Positions 52,881 through 62,001 of a stretch of DNA of 64,000 nucleotides are shown here, piece after piece. Positions within the stretch are counted from its first letter, which is position 1, and the number at the start of each line of letters is the position of its first letter. The notes under the pieces are model-generated. The model saw only the letters and a program-made list of their open reading frames with translations, ran no database searches and was not told the origin of the DNA. The stretch is from Puniceicoccales bacterium Verruco_02 (lineage in GTDB: Bacteria; Verrucomicrobiota; Verrucomicrobiia; Opitutales; Oceanipulchritudinaceae), in assembly GCA_001604585.1 (NCBI GenBank), contig LVBW01000010.1:28928-92927 (forward strand). The letters are read 5' to 3'. A program made the translations under genes and the position numbers.

Positions 52881-53845
52881 CGTGCGGCCTCCGCTGGGGA
52901 GTGCAGATGGCAGGCGCAGCGTCTGCCATTGGACGGACTCACTATATCCGGGCGAATTTCCGCGCAGATTGCCAGAGCTTTTGCGCAGCGCGAGGCGAAG
53001 GGGCAGCCGCGAATGTGCATCCCTGCCGCCGGTGCATTGCCCGGTATGCCCGGCAGTTCCTCGCGCTCCCCCGTGGGCACCGCCGCACGGAGTGCGATTG
53101 TGTAGGGATGTGCCGGACGCAGGAGCAGGTCTTCAGCCGGGCCGCTCTCCATCTGCATCCCGGAGTACATGACGAGCAAGTCGTCGCAAATGTCGGCCGC
53201 CACGCCCAGGTTGTGCGTGATTATGATGATGGCCGTTCCCAGCTCTCGCTGGCGCGCCTTGAGTAGCTCCAGAATCTGCGCCTGTATGGTGACGTCGAGG
53301 GCGGTGGTCGGCTCGTCGGCGATGAGCAGCTTCGGCCTTGCAAGTAGCGAAATGGCTATGAGTATGCGCTGGCGCTGGCCGCCGGAGAATTGATGGGGAT
53401 ACTGGTGAATGCGTGCAGAGGCATCGGGTATGCCCACCGCCTCAATCTCCGCCACGGCGGCGTCTAGCGCGGCACGCCCTTTCAGGCCCCGGTGCAGACG
53501 CAGCACTTCGCACATCTGGGCGGAGATGCGCATGTAGGGGTTAAGTGCGCTCATTGGGTCTTGAAATACCATGCCTATGCCCCGGCCTCGTATGGCCCTG
53601 AAGCTGCGTTCGGCGAAGCCTGAAAGGTCGGTCCCGTCGAATATAAGCCTTGCGGCGCTGCCCCTTGCTCCGGCTGGCAGCAGGCCGTTCAGCGCCCGGC
53701 AGGCCATCGTTTTCCCAGATCCCGACTCACCGACTATTCCCAGAGTGCGGCCCCCTTCTAGGGAAAAGGAGAGTCCGTTCACAAGGCGCCGTGGGGCGTC
53801 GTGGTGCAGCTCGACAGAGAGTTCTTGTACTTCGAGAAGGGCCAA
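52877..53845 (-). CDS. oppD: Oligopeptide ABC transporter ATP-binding protein OppD-like
   Basis: A 322-residue ABC ATPase partner of OppF. Walker A GESGSGKTMACRALNGL, signature FSGGQRQRILIAISL, Walker B LLIADEPTTALDVTIQAQ. The C-terminal extension has cysteines (GCPFASRCAKALAICAE and RRCACHL) of the kind that bind an Fe-S cluster in some DppD/OppD proteins. The start is a TTG at 53845 (LALLEVQELSVEL): no ATG or GTG in frame lies close to the domain start, and the frame open to 54262 would overlap oppC almost fully. The TTG assignment is tentative. Confidence 0.82.
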   Translation of the reverse strand: MALLEVQELSVELHHDAPRRLVNGLSFSLEGGRTLGIVGESGSGKTMACRALNGLLPAGARGSAARLIFDGTDLSGFAERSFRAIRGRGIGMVFQDPMSALNPYMRISAQMCEVLRLHRGLKGRAALDAAVAEIEAVGIPDASARIHQYPHQFSGGQRQRILIAISLLARPKLLIADEPTTALDVTIQAQILELLKARQRELGTAIIIITHNLGVAADICDDLLVMYSGMQMESGPAEDLLLRPAHPYTIALRAAVPTGEREELPGIPGNAPAAGMHIRGCPFASRCAKALAICAEIRPDIVSPSNGRRCACHLHSPAEAAR

Positions 53846-53871
53846 GGTTGGAAATAGGTGAAGGCCGATGG

Positions 53872-54873
53872 TCAGCGATTGTCCGAAGCTGGGTCCAGCG
53901 CATCGCGAAGGCCGTCGCCAAGGAAGTTGAAGCAGAGTAGCGTGCAGGTGAATAGCAGGGCCGGGATTATGAGCGCCCAGGGGTATGCGCCCATGTTGGC
54001 CGCTCCGTCGCGAATAAGTGTTCCCCAGGATGCGTTCGGGGGGCGAACCCCCAGTCCCAGAAAGCTGATGAAGGACTCCAGCATAATGACGGATGGAATG
54101 GTCAGCGTGGCGTAAACAATCACCGGGCCCAGCACGTTGGGCAGCATGTGGCGCAATATGATGTGGGTTGGGCCGTAGCCAAGGCAGCGGGCGGCCTCCA
54201 CATATTCGCGCTTGCGAAGGCTGAGCACCTGTGCGCGGACTATGCGCGCCATCGTAAGCCATTCGACAGCACCGATTGCCAGCAGCATTATGAATATGTC
54301 CGTGCCAAGGCCCAGCGCACGGAAAAGGGCGCTATCGTCTATCCAGGTGTGCCGGGGCAGCACCGTCATCAGCAGTATGACAAAGAGCGTGAAGGGCAGG
54401 GCATACAGTATATCGACAATGCGCATCATGACCGCATCCTTGCGCCCGCCGATGTAGGCCGCTATTGCCCCCCAGCCAACGCCGATAATTAGCGAAACGA
54501 GCGTGGCGGCAATGCCCAGCGCCAGCGAGAGGCGCCCGCCCTGCATGGCACGGGCCAGAAGGTCTCGCCCTGTTTCGTCGGTGCCGAAAGGGTGGGCAAG
54601 GCTCGGTGCCGTGGCACCGAGGGCAAGGTTGGTGTCCAAGGGGGACAGGGTCCAGACAAGGGGGCCGATGCAGAAGGCAAGCAGCATGGCGGCGATTACC
54701 CAAAGGCTCGCGAAGGCGGCTTTTTTCCTGCCCAGTCTTGCCCATGCAAGCGCAGCCGAAGAGCGGCCCGCGGCAGGGAGGTGCTTCTGGTCAATGCTGG
54801 GTTGTAGAGCTGAACGCATCGGGGCTAGGGTGCGTTCTTTATCAGGCACGAATGGCTGCGGGGTCAACCGCAT
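53872..54873 (-). CDS. oppC: Oligopeptide ABC transporter permease OppC-like
   Basis: A 333-residue inner-membrane permease. After an N-terminal cytosolic part and one helix (LWVIAAMLLAFCIGPLVW) it has FGTDETGRDLLARAMQGGR (an OppC/DppC hallmark), the EAA loop EYVEAARCLGYGPTHIILRH and helices ending in FTCTLLCFNFLGDGLRDALD. The partner permease OppB and the binding protein OppA, usually next to OppC, are absent; the gene starts only 8 bp after a response-regulator gene. A second ATG at 54819 is also possible as the start. Confidence 0.9.
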   Translation of the reverse strand: MRLTPQPFVPDKERTLAPMRSALQPSIDQKHLPAAGRSSAALAWARLGRKKAAFASLWVIAAMLLAFCIGPLVWTLSPLDTNLALGATAPSLAHPFGTDETGRDLLARAMQGGRLSLALGIAATLVSLIIGVGWGAIAAYIGGRKDAVMMRIVDILYALPFTLFVILLMTVLPRHTWIDDSALFRALGLGTDIFIMLLAIGAVEWLTMARIVRAQVLSLRKREYVEAARCLGYGPTHIILRHMLPNVLGPVIVYATLTIPSVIMLESFISFLGLGVRPPNASWGTLIRDGAANMGAYPWALIIPALLFTCTLLCFNFLGDGLRDALDPASDNR

Positions 54874-54881
54874 CTCCCGCC

Positions 54882-56009
54882 TTATTCGCAGATGACGGCC
54901 ACCGAGGCGTCGATTTCGTCCTGAAGGCGGAAGTTGCGCAGGCGCTGGCGCACGGTGTCGTTGATTACGTAGCCCTTGGGGACTAGGAGCACCCCGTCGC
55001 TGGTGCGCACGTCCTCATCCACAATCATGCCGTTCTTAAGCGCATCCACCATGACCATCAGGCGTTTGCCGCTCTCGCCATCTGGCCGCGCCTCGCTCAG
55101 GGCCTTCAGGACATCGGCGTTGAACTCTGCCGGGCGGGTGGAAAGCCTTCGCAGGGCCTCGCTCCGGGACAAGCCGCTTGTTATCAGTCTGTCGTATTCA
55201 ATTACGCTGTGCAGGATGTTCGCGCAGAGCGATACCGGGTCGCGGTTCTGGACGGCGGGCGTGTTGCGGCTGTTTTGGAAGCTGCTGATAATGCGCACGA
55301 CTGGCTCCATGCGCGGGATTTTGGAAAGGATGCGGGCTGTGCTCTCAACCTGCCCCAACATCATGCTCTCTTCGGATGGGCTTAGCTGGCGCGCTGCGTA
55401 GTAGTTCTCCAGCACCGAGGCCGGAAGGGTGATGTAGCCCATGTGCGCCAGCATTGCGGCGCTGGAAAGCTGCCAGAGGTTTTGGACCTTCAGCAAGGCC
55501 CCCACTTGGGCGGTCATGCCGCTGACTCTGGACGCGCGGCGGAAGGCCACGGGGCTGGCCAGCGAGAGTATGTCCACCATCACCTGTATGCTGCCCGTAA
55601 GCGTGTTTTCGAGCAGCTCCCTCTCTGCTGTCACAAGCTCGTACTGGCGCACCGCGTCGCGTAGGGCGCGCAGCATTACGTGGGGAAGGCAGGGCTTTGT
55701 AAGAAAGCGGAATATTTGCCCCTGATTCACCGCCTCGATGGCCGTTTCCTGATCGGCGTAGCCGGTCAGCATTATGCGCACAGAGTCCGGGGCTATGTCC
55801 TTGACCAGTTTGAGCAGCTCTATGCCGTCCATGCCGGGCATACGCTGGTCGGACACTATGGCGCAGAACGCCTCCTTGGTCTTGCCAAGGATGTCCAGAG
55901 CCTGATCGCCGCTGTACGCCTCGCTGATGTCGAATTCGTTGCGCAACTGGCGCTTCATCGACTGGATGAGGCTTGCCTCGTCATCTACCCATAATATGCG
56001 CGGCGTCAT
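54882..56009 (-). CDS. Response regulator with degenerate HD output domain
   Basis: A 375-residue receiver plus HD-type output. Receiver: RILWVDDEASL, D54 in IVSDQRMPGMDG, Lys in FRFLTKP. The output domain (residues ~145-300) resembles HD-GYP phosphodiesterases (LLENTLTGSIQVMVDIL, ARILSKIPRMEPVVRIIS), but the HD pair is lost: the position reads LAHMGYITLP. The GYP motif is also absent, so c-di-GMP hydrolysis is unlikely. The final ~60 residues include TSDGVLLVPKGYVINDTVRQ, a small beta domain. The ATG at 56009 overlaps the HDOD regulator stop by 4 bp. Confidence 0.85.
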   Translation of the reverse strand: MTPRILWVDDEASLIQSMKRQLRNEFDISEAYSGDQALDILGKTKEAFCAIVSDQRMPGMDGIELLKLVKDIAPDSVRIMLTGYADQETAIEAVNQGQIFRFLTKPCLPHVMLRALRDAVRQYELVTAERELLENTLTGSIQVMVDILSLASPVAFRRASRVSGMTAQVGALLKVQNLWQLSSAAMLAHMGYITLPASVLENYYAARQLSPSEESMMLGQVESTARILSKIPRMEPVVRIISSFQNSRNTPAVQNRDPVSLCANILHSVIEYDRLITSGLSRSEALRRLSTRPAEFNADVLKALSEARPDGESGKRLMVMVDALKNGMIVDEDVRTSDGVLLVPKGYVINDTVRQRLRNFRLQDEIDASVAVICE

Positions 56010-57205
56010 GATTGTTGGCTTATATCGGATTGTATCATCTGACGCCACTGCGAAACGCGCCCTGCCAGTCCGCAGGCGCGCAGGTAATCCTCGTCAGGCT
56101 CGGGCGCTCGTACACAGGCCCGGTCGGCGTCAAGCAGGCAGTCCGCAGCGTGGACAAAGGCCAGGGTGCTCATGCCCAGAGGTGGCAGGCTGGCCGAAGG
56201 CTTGTGGTGGTAGGCCACGGCCTCTGTTATACCATCGGAAAAGCCCCAGAGGCCCATCAGGTAGGCTCCTATTTCGGCATGGCTCGCCCCTATGGCCATG
56301 CTTTCGAGCTTGTCCAGCGAATGCCCGCTCTGCAAATGATCGCCAAGGATTCGTGAGTAGGTGTCGCTCATGTTGGTGCTGAGGATCAACATGCCTAGAT
56401 CGCACATCATGCCGGATATGAAGCACTCTTCCACGATGGCCTTGGGTGCTGCCGACTCCGCCGCGAGCCTTCGCGCAAGGCTGCCAACGGCGATGGCACG
56501 GCGCGAGAAACGTTCGATGGAGAAGCTGGTGCCGCCCTCGTACTTGCTGAAAAGGCCGCTTGCCAGAGTGAGGTTCCTCAGTAGCTCCAGCCCCAGCATC
56601 CCCGTGGCTTCCAATACGGTATGGATACGCGAAGGCAGACCGAAGAAGCCGGAGTTTACAAGGCGCAGCACCGTGATGGTCATCGCCGGGTCGGCCTCGA
56701 TAATTGAGGCCACTTTTTCCACCGATGGTTCCTCGGAGGACAGCTCCTTGGTTATGGCCACGTAGTGGGTCGGCAAGGAGGGCATCCGCATCACTCCGTT
56801 GGCCATTTCGCACAGCTCTCTTCTGCCCAGCAGGCGGCGCAGCGAGATGGTCTTTTCGAGGACTCGGCTCAGTTCCTCCAGAGTGCAGGGCTTGTTCAGA
56901 TACTGGTGGGCGACGTTTATTGCCTGCACGGCCATGCGGCGTTCCGAGTGGCCGGAAAGTATGATTCGGGCCACATTGGGGTGGCGTATCTTGACCTTGG
57001 CAAGCAGTTGCGCGCCGTTCATGACGGGCATTCGCATGTCCGACACGACGACGTCGATCTTTTCGCGGGAGAGTATTTCTAGCGCCTCCTGCCCTCCGGG
57101 TGCAAAATACTGGCTCCAGCGAAGGCGCAAGGGGTGCATCATGCGCCTCATGCTGCTTAGGACGCCAAGGTCGTCGTCCACGAACAGTATGCCCGCCTCG
57201 GTCAT
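56006..57205 (-). CDS. Response regulator with HDOD output domain
   Basis: A 399-residue receiver-HDOD protein. Receiver: ILFVDDDLG, D56 in VVVSDMRMPVMNG, Lys in QYLNKPCTLEEL. HDOD domain from about residue 135 (MRMPSLPTHYVAITKELSSE, AVGSLARRLAAESAA, IGAYLMGLWGFSDGITEAVA, YHH). HDOD proteins are signalling adaptors related to HD enzymes without their catalytic residues. It lies between the histidine kinase (4-bp overlap) and the degenerate-HD regulator (4-bp overlap). Confidence 0.88.
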   Translation of the reverse strand: MTEAGILFVDDDLGVLSSMRRMMHPLRLRWSQYFAPGGQEALEILSREKIDVVVSDMRMPVMNGAQLLAKVKIRHPNVARIILSGHSERRMAVQAINVAHQYLNKPCTLEELSRVLEKTISLRRLLGRRELCEMANGVMRMPSLPTHYVAITKELSSEEPSVEKVASIIEADPAMTITVLRLVNSGFFGLPSRIHTVLEATGMLGLELLRNLTLASGLFSKYEGGTSFSIERFSRRAIAVGSLARRLAAESAAPKAIVEECFISGMMCDLGMLILSTNMSDTYSRILGDHLQSGHSLDKLESMAIGASHAEIGAYLMGLWGFSDGITEAVAYHHKPSASLPPLGMSTLAFVHAADCLLDADRACVRAPEPDEDYLRACGLAGRVSQWRQMIQSDISQQS

Positions 57206-59601
57206 TTGTCGGCCTCCGTCTTGCCGTTCAGGGGCAGGGCTATCGTGAAGGTGGTGCCCTCGCCGGGGATGCTGCTGAAACTGATGCGTCCGCCGTGCTT
57301 GCGAACTATGGTGTCGTAGGTGATGGCCAGTCCCTGCCCGGTTCCTTTTCCGACTTCCTTGGTGGTGAAAAATGGCTCAAACACGCGGTCCTGTATGGCC
57401 TTGGGTATGCCGCAACCATTGTCGCGTATGTCGATTACGACTTCTTCGCCCTGCTGGCGCGTGCTTATGTGTATCAGGCCGCGTTCGCGGCTGCCCTTTG
57501 TCACAGCGTCGCTGATGGCGTGGGCGGCATTGACGAGCACGTTCAGGATTGCCTGGTTAATCTCTCCGGCTAGGCAGAGCACCCCCGGAAGCTCATGGGA
57601 AAGATCGGTCTGGATCTCCGAGTGATACTTCCACTCGTTGCGGGCCACCAGGATGGAGTCGTTCACCGCCTTGTTTATGTCCAGCCTCTGGCGGTTCTTG
57701 GTGCCGGGGTGGGAGAAGTCTTTCATCGCCTTTACGATGTCGGAGACTCTTTTTATGCCCTCCAGTGTTTGGGTGATGGCCTCTGGCACTTCGCCAGAGA
57801 TGTATTCGAGGTCGATTTCATCGGCTATGGCCTCCACCTCAAAAAGATCTGCGGAGGCTCCGGCCTTTTCGAGCGCCTTCTTCTGGGCCTCGATAAGGCG
57901 CAGTAGGTCCGAGAAGCTGCTTTGGAGAAAGCTCGTGTTGTTGCCTATGAACTGAATGGGGTTGTTTATCTCGTGTGCGATGCCGGCTGCGAGCTGGCCT
58001 ATGGCCTCCATTTTCTGTGCCTGACGCAGGCGCACTTCCATCATTTTCTGCTCTTCGGCGCGGCGGCGCTCCTCGCGCAGGTCTCGCAGGAAGTACACCC
58101 TGCCGAGCTGTTCGTCGCCGTTGCCAAGTACCGGCCAGTCGCGCACTTCCACGGGTATTTGTTTGCCGTCGCGCGCCTGTATGTCGAGCTGGCGCACCCT
58201 TGTTATGTCGGAAACATGGGCGTGTTCGCCATGTTCCTCTTCGGGGCAGAGTAAGGAGAGCGCCTCGGCAGGCAGCTCTGACATGCTGTAACCAAGTAGA
58301 TTGCTGAATGCCTTGTTGACGTAGAAGGGCTTTCCCTCGCGCGAGAGCAGCAGTATGCCGTCCTTGGCTCTGGCTACCGCTGCGTAAACGCGGGACATTT
58401 CCTGCCGCAGCAGATCTCGGTCAGTTATGTCGCGGCAGATGGAGACAAAGTGCGTTATGCGGCCAAGTTCGTTGACAACCGGGGTGATGCAGGTTTCTTC
58501 GGTGCGCAGGACTCCGTCGCGCCGCCGGTTGATTAGCTCGCCTTTCCAAGTGCGTCCGCTGGAGATGGTTCTCCATAGCTCTTTGTAAAAGTCGCCATTG
58601 TGTATGCCCGATTTGAACAGGCGGGGCGTTTTGCCGATAAGTTCTCCCACGCTGTAGCCGGAGATCTCCTTCATCGAGCTGTTTGCCCAGATGATTACTC
58701 CCTGCCGGTCAGTTATGATTATGCCGTCGGCGGCGCTTTCGAGGGCCGTTGCCTGCATTCTGAGCTGCTCTTCGCTCTTCTTGAACTGAGTGAAGTCGCT
58801 GCCGATGCCTATTATGCCCACGATTTCGCCGTGTTCGTTTCGCAGGGGCAGCTTGCTTGTATTCAGCCATCGCGTGCCTCCGTCAGCTCCTTCCACCGGC
58901 TCGACAGAGTTTAACAGCGCCTGTCCGCTGCGGATTACCTCTTGCTCGTTGTCGTAGTATTTTACCCAGAGTTCGGGGCGGAAAAAGTCCGAGTCGCACT
59001 TGCCCATCAGTGGGGCAGGGTCTTCGCGGCCTGTCATGGTGAGGGCCGTTGCCTTGTTTGCCAGCGTGAAACGGCTCTGCCGGTCCTTTACGTAGATAAG
59101 CTGGGGCAGGTTGTCTATTATCGTGCGCAGGAAGCGGTGTTGGGCGCGCAGTTCGTTGTAGTAGTTAATTTCTTCGGTTACTTCCTGCACTATGCCGATT
59201 ATCCAGTGCCTGCCGTCGACGCCTTGGAGGCTGCCTTTGAATATGTCCACGTGGCGCCGCCTGCCGTTGGAGGCAACGAAATCCGTGCGGTAACTGATGC
59301 TGCCGGAATACTTGCCTTGTCTAAGGCGCTCGTCGTTTGCGACGGCGTTGTGGATGATTTCCGCCGGGGCAAAGTCCTCGATCCGAAAGCCTATGACCTG
59401 CTCTTCGCGGATGTTCAACAGGTCAAGATAGCTCTGGTTGCAGAGCACGTGTATGCCGTCTTCGGTCTTGACGAAGGTGGGCATGGGCAGGGCTTTGACA
59501 AGCTGCTTGAAGTTGCTGCTGTCAAGAGACGCAAGCAGTGATGATAGCTCGTTATGGTCTTCGCTGGGTTGCATTCCGGGGTACAGGGTAGTAATCGGCA
59601 C
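57202..59601 (-). CDS. Cytosolic PAS-domain sensor histidine kinase
   Basis: A 799-residue kinase with no membrane segment. Four PAS domains (about residues 30-145, 155-275, 285-400 and 405-510) precede the dimerisation helix with phospho-acceptor H543 (LAAGIAHEINNPIQ) and a HATPase domain with the N box NVLVNAAHAISDAV and G boxes DIRDNGCGIPKA and GKGTGQGLAITY. Multiple PAS domains suggest sensing of an intracellular signal such as redox or a small ligand. It is the first gene of a tightly packed run with two response regulators and oppCDF, so its phosphate probably goes to one or both regulators. Confidence 0.92.
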   Translation of the reverse strand: MPITTLYPGMQPSEDHNELSSLLASLDSSNFKQLVKALPMPTFVKTEDGIHVLCNQSYLDLLNIREEQVIGFRIEDFAPAEIIHNAVANDERLRQGKYSGSISYRTDFVASNGRRRHVDIFKGSLQGVDGRHWIIGIVQEVTEEINYYNELRAQHRFLRTIIDNLPQLIYVKDRQSRFTLANKATALTMTGREDPAPLMGKCDSDFFRPELWVKYYDNEQEVIRSGQALLNSVEPVEGADGGTRWLNTSKLPLRNEHGEIVGIIGIGSDFTQFKKSEEQLRMQATALESAADGIIITDRQGVIIWANSSMKEISGYSVGELIGKTPRLFKSGIHNGDFYKELWRTISSGRTWKGELINRRRDGVLRTEETCITPVVNELGRITHFVSICRDITDRDLLRQEMSRVYAAVARAKDGILLLSREGKPFYVNKAFSNLLGYSMSELPAEALSLLCPEEEHGEHAHVSDITRVRQLDIQARDGKQIPVEVRDWPVLGNGDEQLGRVYFLRDLREERRRAEEQKMMEVRLRQAQKMEAIGQLAAGIAHEINNPIQFIGNNTSFLQSSFSDLLRLIEAQKKALEKAGASADLFEVEAIADEIDLEYISGEVPEAITQTLEGIKRVSDIVKAMKDFSHPGTKNRQRLDINKAVNDSILVARNEWKYHSEIQTDLSHELPGVLCLAGEINQAILNVLVNAAHAISDAVTKGSRERGLIHISTRQQGEEVVIDIRDNGCGIPKAIQDRVFEPFFTTKEVGKGTGQGLAITYDTIVRKHGGRISFSSIPGEGTTFTIALPLNGKTEADK

Positions 59602-59648
59602 TTGTCACTTGTGCTGAACCCTGTCGCCCTGCTCTTGCCGTTGGCCTT

Positions 59649-60425
59649 TTATCCAATGCCGCGGTGCGAGGCACTGAGGAAGCGAAGCAAGTTGGCCACG
59701 ACGGGGTCAGCGGCGTCGGGGCGAAGGGGTATCTGCTCTATTACTTGTTCTCGCGAAAGGCCGCTCTTGTAGATGAGCTTAAAGATGCTGCGTATGCGGG
59801 AGATATCCTCGGCGCTGAAGCCGTTGCGATCCAGGCCTATCTTGTTCAGTGTGCGCGTTTCGGCGGGGTTGCCGTCGGCAATCATGTAGGGGGGGATGTC
59901 TTTTACGACCTTGCCCATTGCGCCGACCATTGCGTAGTCGCCCACACGGCAGAACTGGTGCACGCCCGAGAGGCCGCCCATTATCACGCGGTCGCCGATT
60001 TCGACGTGCCCGGCCAGGCAGCAGTAGTTTGAGAACACCACGTTGTTGCCCACGATGCAGTCGTGTGCGATGTGGGCGCCGACAAGGAAGTTGTTGTTGC
60101 TGCCCACGATTGTGGGTTTATCAAGGTCGGTGGCTTCGTGTGCGGAGCTGTACTCGCGAAAGCTGTTGTTGTCGCCAACAATGAGGCCCGCACTGGCTCC
60201 CTTGAACTTGAGATCCTGCGAGCGGCCGCCGATCATCGCGTAGGGGTAAATGGTGTTGCCCGAGCCAAGGCGGGTGTTGCCCTCCACGCTGGCGTGGTGC
60301 ATCACGGTGCAGCCGTGGCCGAGGACGACTTGTGAGCCGATGTAGGCGTAGGCGCCGATTGTGCAATCATCGCCTATTTGTGCTCCTTGTTCAATGATTG
60401 CGGTTGGGTGGATGCTGGTGTTCAC
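59649..60425 (-). CDS. lpxA: UDP-N-acetylglucosamine acyltransferase LpxA
   Basis: LpxA (258 residues) puts a 3-hydroxyacyl chain on UDP-GlcNAc, the first step of lipid A synthesis. Hexapeptide repeats run from residue 5 to about 185 (IHPTAIIEQGAQIGDDCTIG and so on); the catalytic histidine is H121 in VGAHIAHDCIVGNN, and GGLSGVHQFCRVGDYAMVG is the family block. It starts 52 bp after lpxC-fabZ. Confidence 0.96.
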   Translation of the reverse strand: MNTSIHPTAIIEQGAQIGDDCTIGAYAYIGSQVVLGHGCTVMHHASVEGNTRLGSGNTIYPYAMIGGRSQDLKFKGASAGLIVGDNNSFREYSSAHEATDLDKPTIVGSNNNFLVGAHIAHDCIVGNNVVFSNYCCLAGHVEIGDRVIMGGLSGVHQFCRVGDYAMVGAMGKVVKDIPPYMIADGNPAETRTLNKIGLDRNGFSAEDISRIRSIFKLIYKSGLSREQVIEQIPLRPDAADPVVANLLRFLSASHRGIG

Positions 60426-60477
60426 GGTGTGGGGGAAAGAGGGACTGTATGTGTAGGCGGCTTGGGCAGGTGCTTCT

Positions 60478-61848
60478 CTAGCTCGGTTCGACAGCGTCCA
60501 TGATTGTGAACATCAAGTCCGCGCTGGAGACCATCTTGCCGTCCACAAAGCACTCGCCGTGGGACGTGGCAATGCGGCCTTTGTCCTTGGTGATTTTCAC
60601 CTGTATCTCCAGCTGGTCGCCGGGGACCACGGCCTTGCGGAACTTCACGTTGTCCGCGCTCATGAAGAAGGCCACCTTGCCTTCGCCGCTCATCTTGCGC
60701 AGCATGATCATGCCGCTTGCCTGTGCCATGGCTTCGAGCTGGAGGACGCCCGGCATCACGGGGTTGCCGGGGAAGTGGCCGGTGAAATATGGCTCGTTTA
60801 TGGTGACGTTCTTGATAGCCTTCAGTTCGTCCTCGCCGCTGAATTCCACCACCCTGTCTATCATCACGAATGGGTAGGCCTGCGGGAGAATGTCGAGGAT
60901 TCGTCTTATGCCGAGCGTCTTTTCGCCCTCCTGAACGCCGCGCACGCGGCGGGGGGCGGGGGCGGCCACGGGGGCTTCGGCCGCGGGTTTGTTGGCGGCG
61001 GCATTGCGCTGGGCTATTGCCTGCTCTTTTTCCGCCAGGGCGCGGACGAATCGGTTGTTGATGGCGTGCCCTGGGCGAACGGCCACGATGTGACCTTTCA
61101 TCGGGCGGCCTAGAAGGGCGAGGTCGCCGATGATGTCGAGCATCTTGTGGCGTACGAACTCGTCGCTGAAGCGCAAAGGCTCCTTGCTCATTATCTTGTC
61201 GCCCTTGATTACGATGGCGCAGTCGAGGCTGCCGCCCTGTATCTTGCCCATCTTGAGGAGGGGTTCGATGTCTTCGTAAACGGTGAAGGTGCGCGCCGGG
61301 GCTATGTCGGCGGCGTACACCTCGGGCGTGATTTCGAGTGAAAGGTGCTGGGTGTGGATTCCCCGGTCGTCGGCGCTTGTGCAGGTTATCTTGAAGCCGT
61401 CGTGGGGTAGGACGATCAGGCTGCTTGCGCGGACGCTTACAGACACTGCCTCTTCCACTTTCATGTACATGCGCTCGGCGTTCTGCTCCACCGGGCCGGC
61501 CTGCTCTATGAGGTGGACGTAGGGGCGGGCCGAGCCGTCGAGAATGGGGCATTCCTTGCCGTTGAGTTCGACTATCACATTGTCGATGCCGCAGCCGCAT
61601 AGGGCGCTTAGGACATGCTCCGGGGTGTGGACACTAGTGTTGCCGTCGCTAAGTGTCGTTTGCCGTATCATGTCGGAGCCTGTACCTTCGGGGCTTAGGC
61701 GCAGCAGGGGCTTGCCGTAGAGGTCGCTGCGGCGGAATACTATGCCGTGGTTCTCGGGTGCTGGCAGCAGGGTAAGGGTGCACTCCTCGCCGGTGTGCAG
61801 TCCCTTGCCGTGCAGGCTGGCCTCTTGCAGGATGGTCCGTTGCTTCAT
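60478..61848 (-). CDS. lpxC-fabZ: Bifunctional LpxC-FabZ (UDP-3-O-acyl-GlcNAc deacetylase / 3-hydroxyacyl-ACP dehydratase)
   Basis: A 456-residue fusion. Residues 1-270 are LpxC: the zinc site H78 ([13 protein letters not shown]), H234 and D238 ([16 protein letters not shown]) and H261 (RPGHAINN). An Ala/Pro-rich linker (about 275-305) leads to FabZ (residues 308-456) with H358 in [14 protein letters not shown] and E372 in LEAMAQASG. The fusion couples lipid A commitment with fatty-acid dehydration and is known from Bacteroidota, Chlorobiota and PVC bacteria. The two parts share one frame without a stop, so this is not an assembly artefact. LpxA follows, divergent from the membrane gene at 62002. 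Confidence 0.96.
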   Translation of the reverse strand: MKQRTILQEASLHGKGLHTGEECTLTLLPAPENHGIVFRRSDLYGKPLLRLSPEGTGSDMIRQTTLSDGNTSVHTPEHVLSALCGCGIDNVIVELNGKECPILDGSARPYVHLIEQAGPVEQNAERMYMKVEEAVSVSVRASSLIVLPHDGFKITCTSADDRGIHTQHLSLEITPEVYAADIAPARTFTVYEDIEPLLKMGKIQGGSLDCAIVIKGDKIMSKEPLRFSDEFVRHKMLDIIGDLALLGRPMKGHIVAVRPGHAINNRFVRALAEKEQAIAQRNAAANKPAAEAPVAAPAPRRVRGVQEGEKTLGIRRILDILPQAYPFVMIDRVVEFSGEDELKAIKNVTINEPYFTGHFPGNPVMPGVLQLEAMAQASGMIMLRKMSGEGKVAFFMSADNVKFRKAVVPGDQLEIQVKITKDKGRIATSHGECFVDGKMVSSADLMFTIMDAVEPS

Positions 61849-61990
61849 CTTTTCGCGCTGGCTCTGAACCTATATGCGATATGAGTTATTTGTAAAGGTT
61901 GGCCTGCGCGTGCTTTGCATGGAGAGAGCAATGAGGGGAGGCTGCGGTGTTGACTAGGGGGCGCGAGGCAGGGTATTTCTTGCGAAAACA

Positions 61991-61996
61991 AGGAGG
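61991..61996 (+). promoter_or_regulatory. Strong Shine-Dalgarno before the gene at 62002
   Basis: AGGAGG five bases before the ATG. It is unusual in this window because most other genes lack any such motif. Confidence 0.8.
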
Positions 61997-62001
61997 CGAA
62001 T

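Noticed and set aside
60422..61600. A 392-codon minus-strand frame overlapping lpxC-fabZ
   Set aside because: Shifted frame of the same gene, Arg/Pro-rich and without domains.
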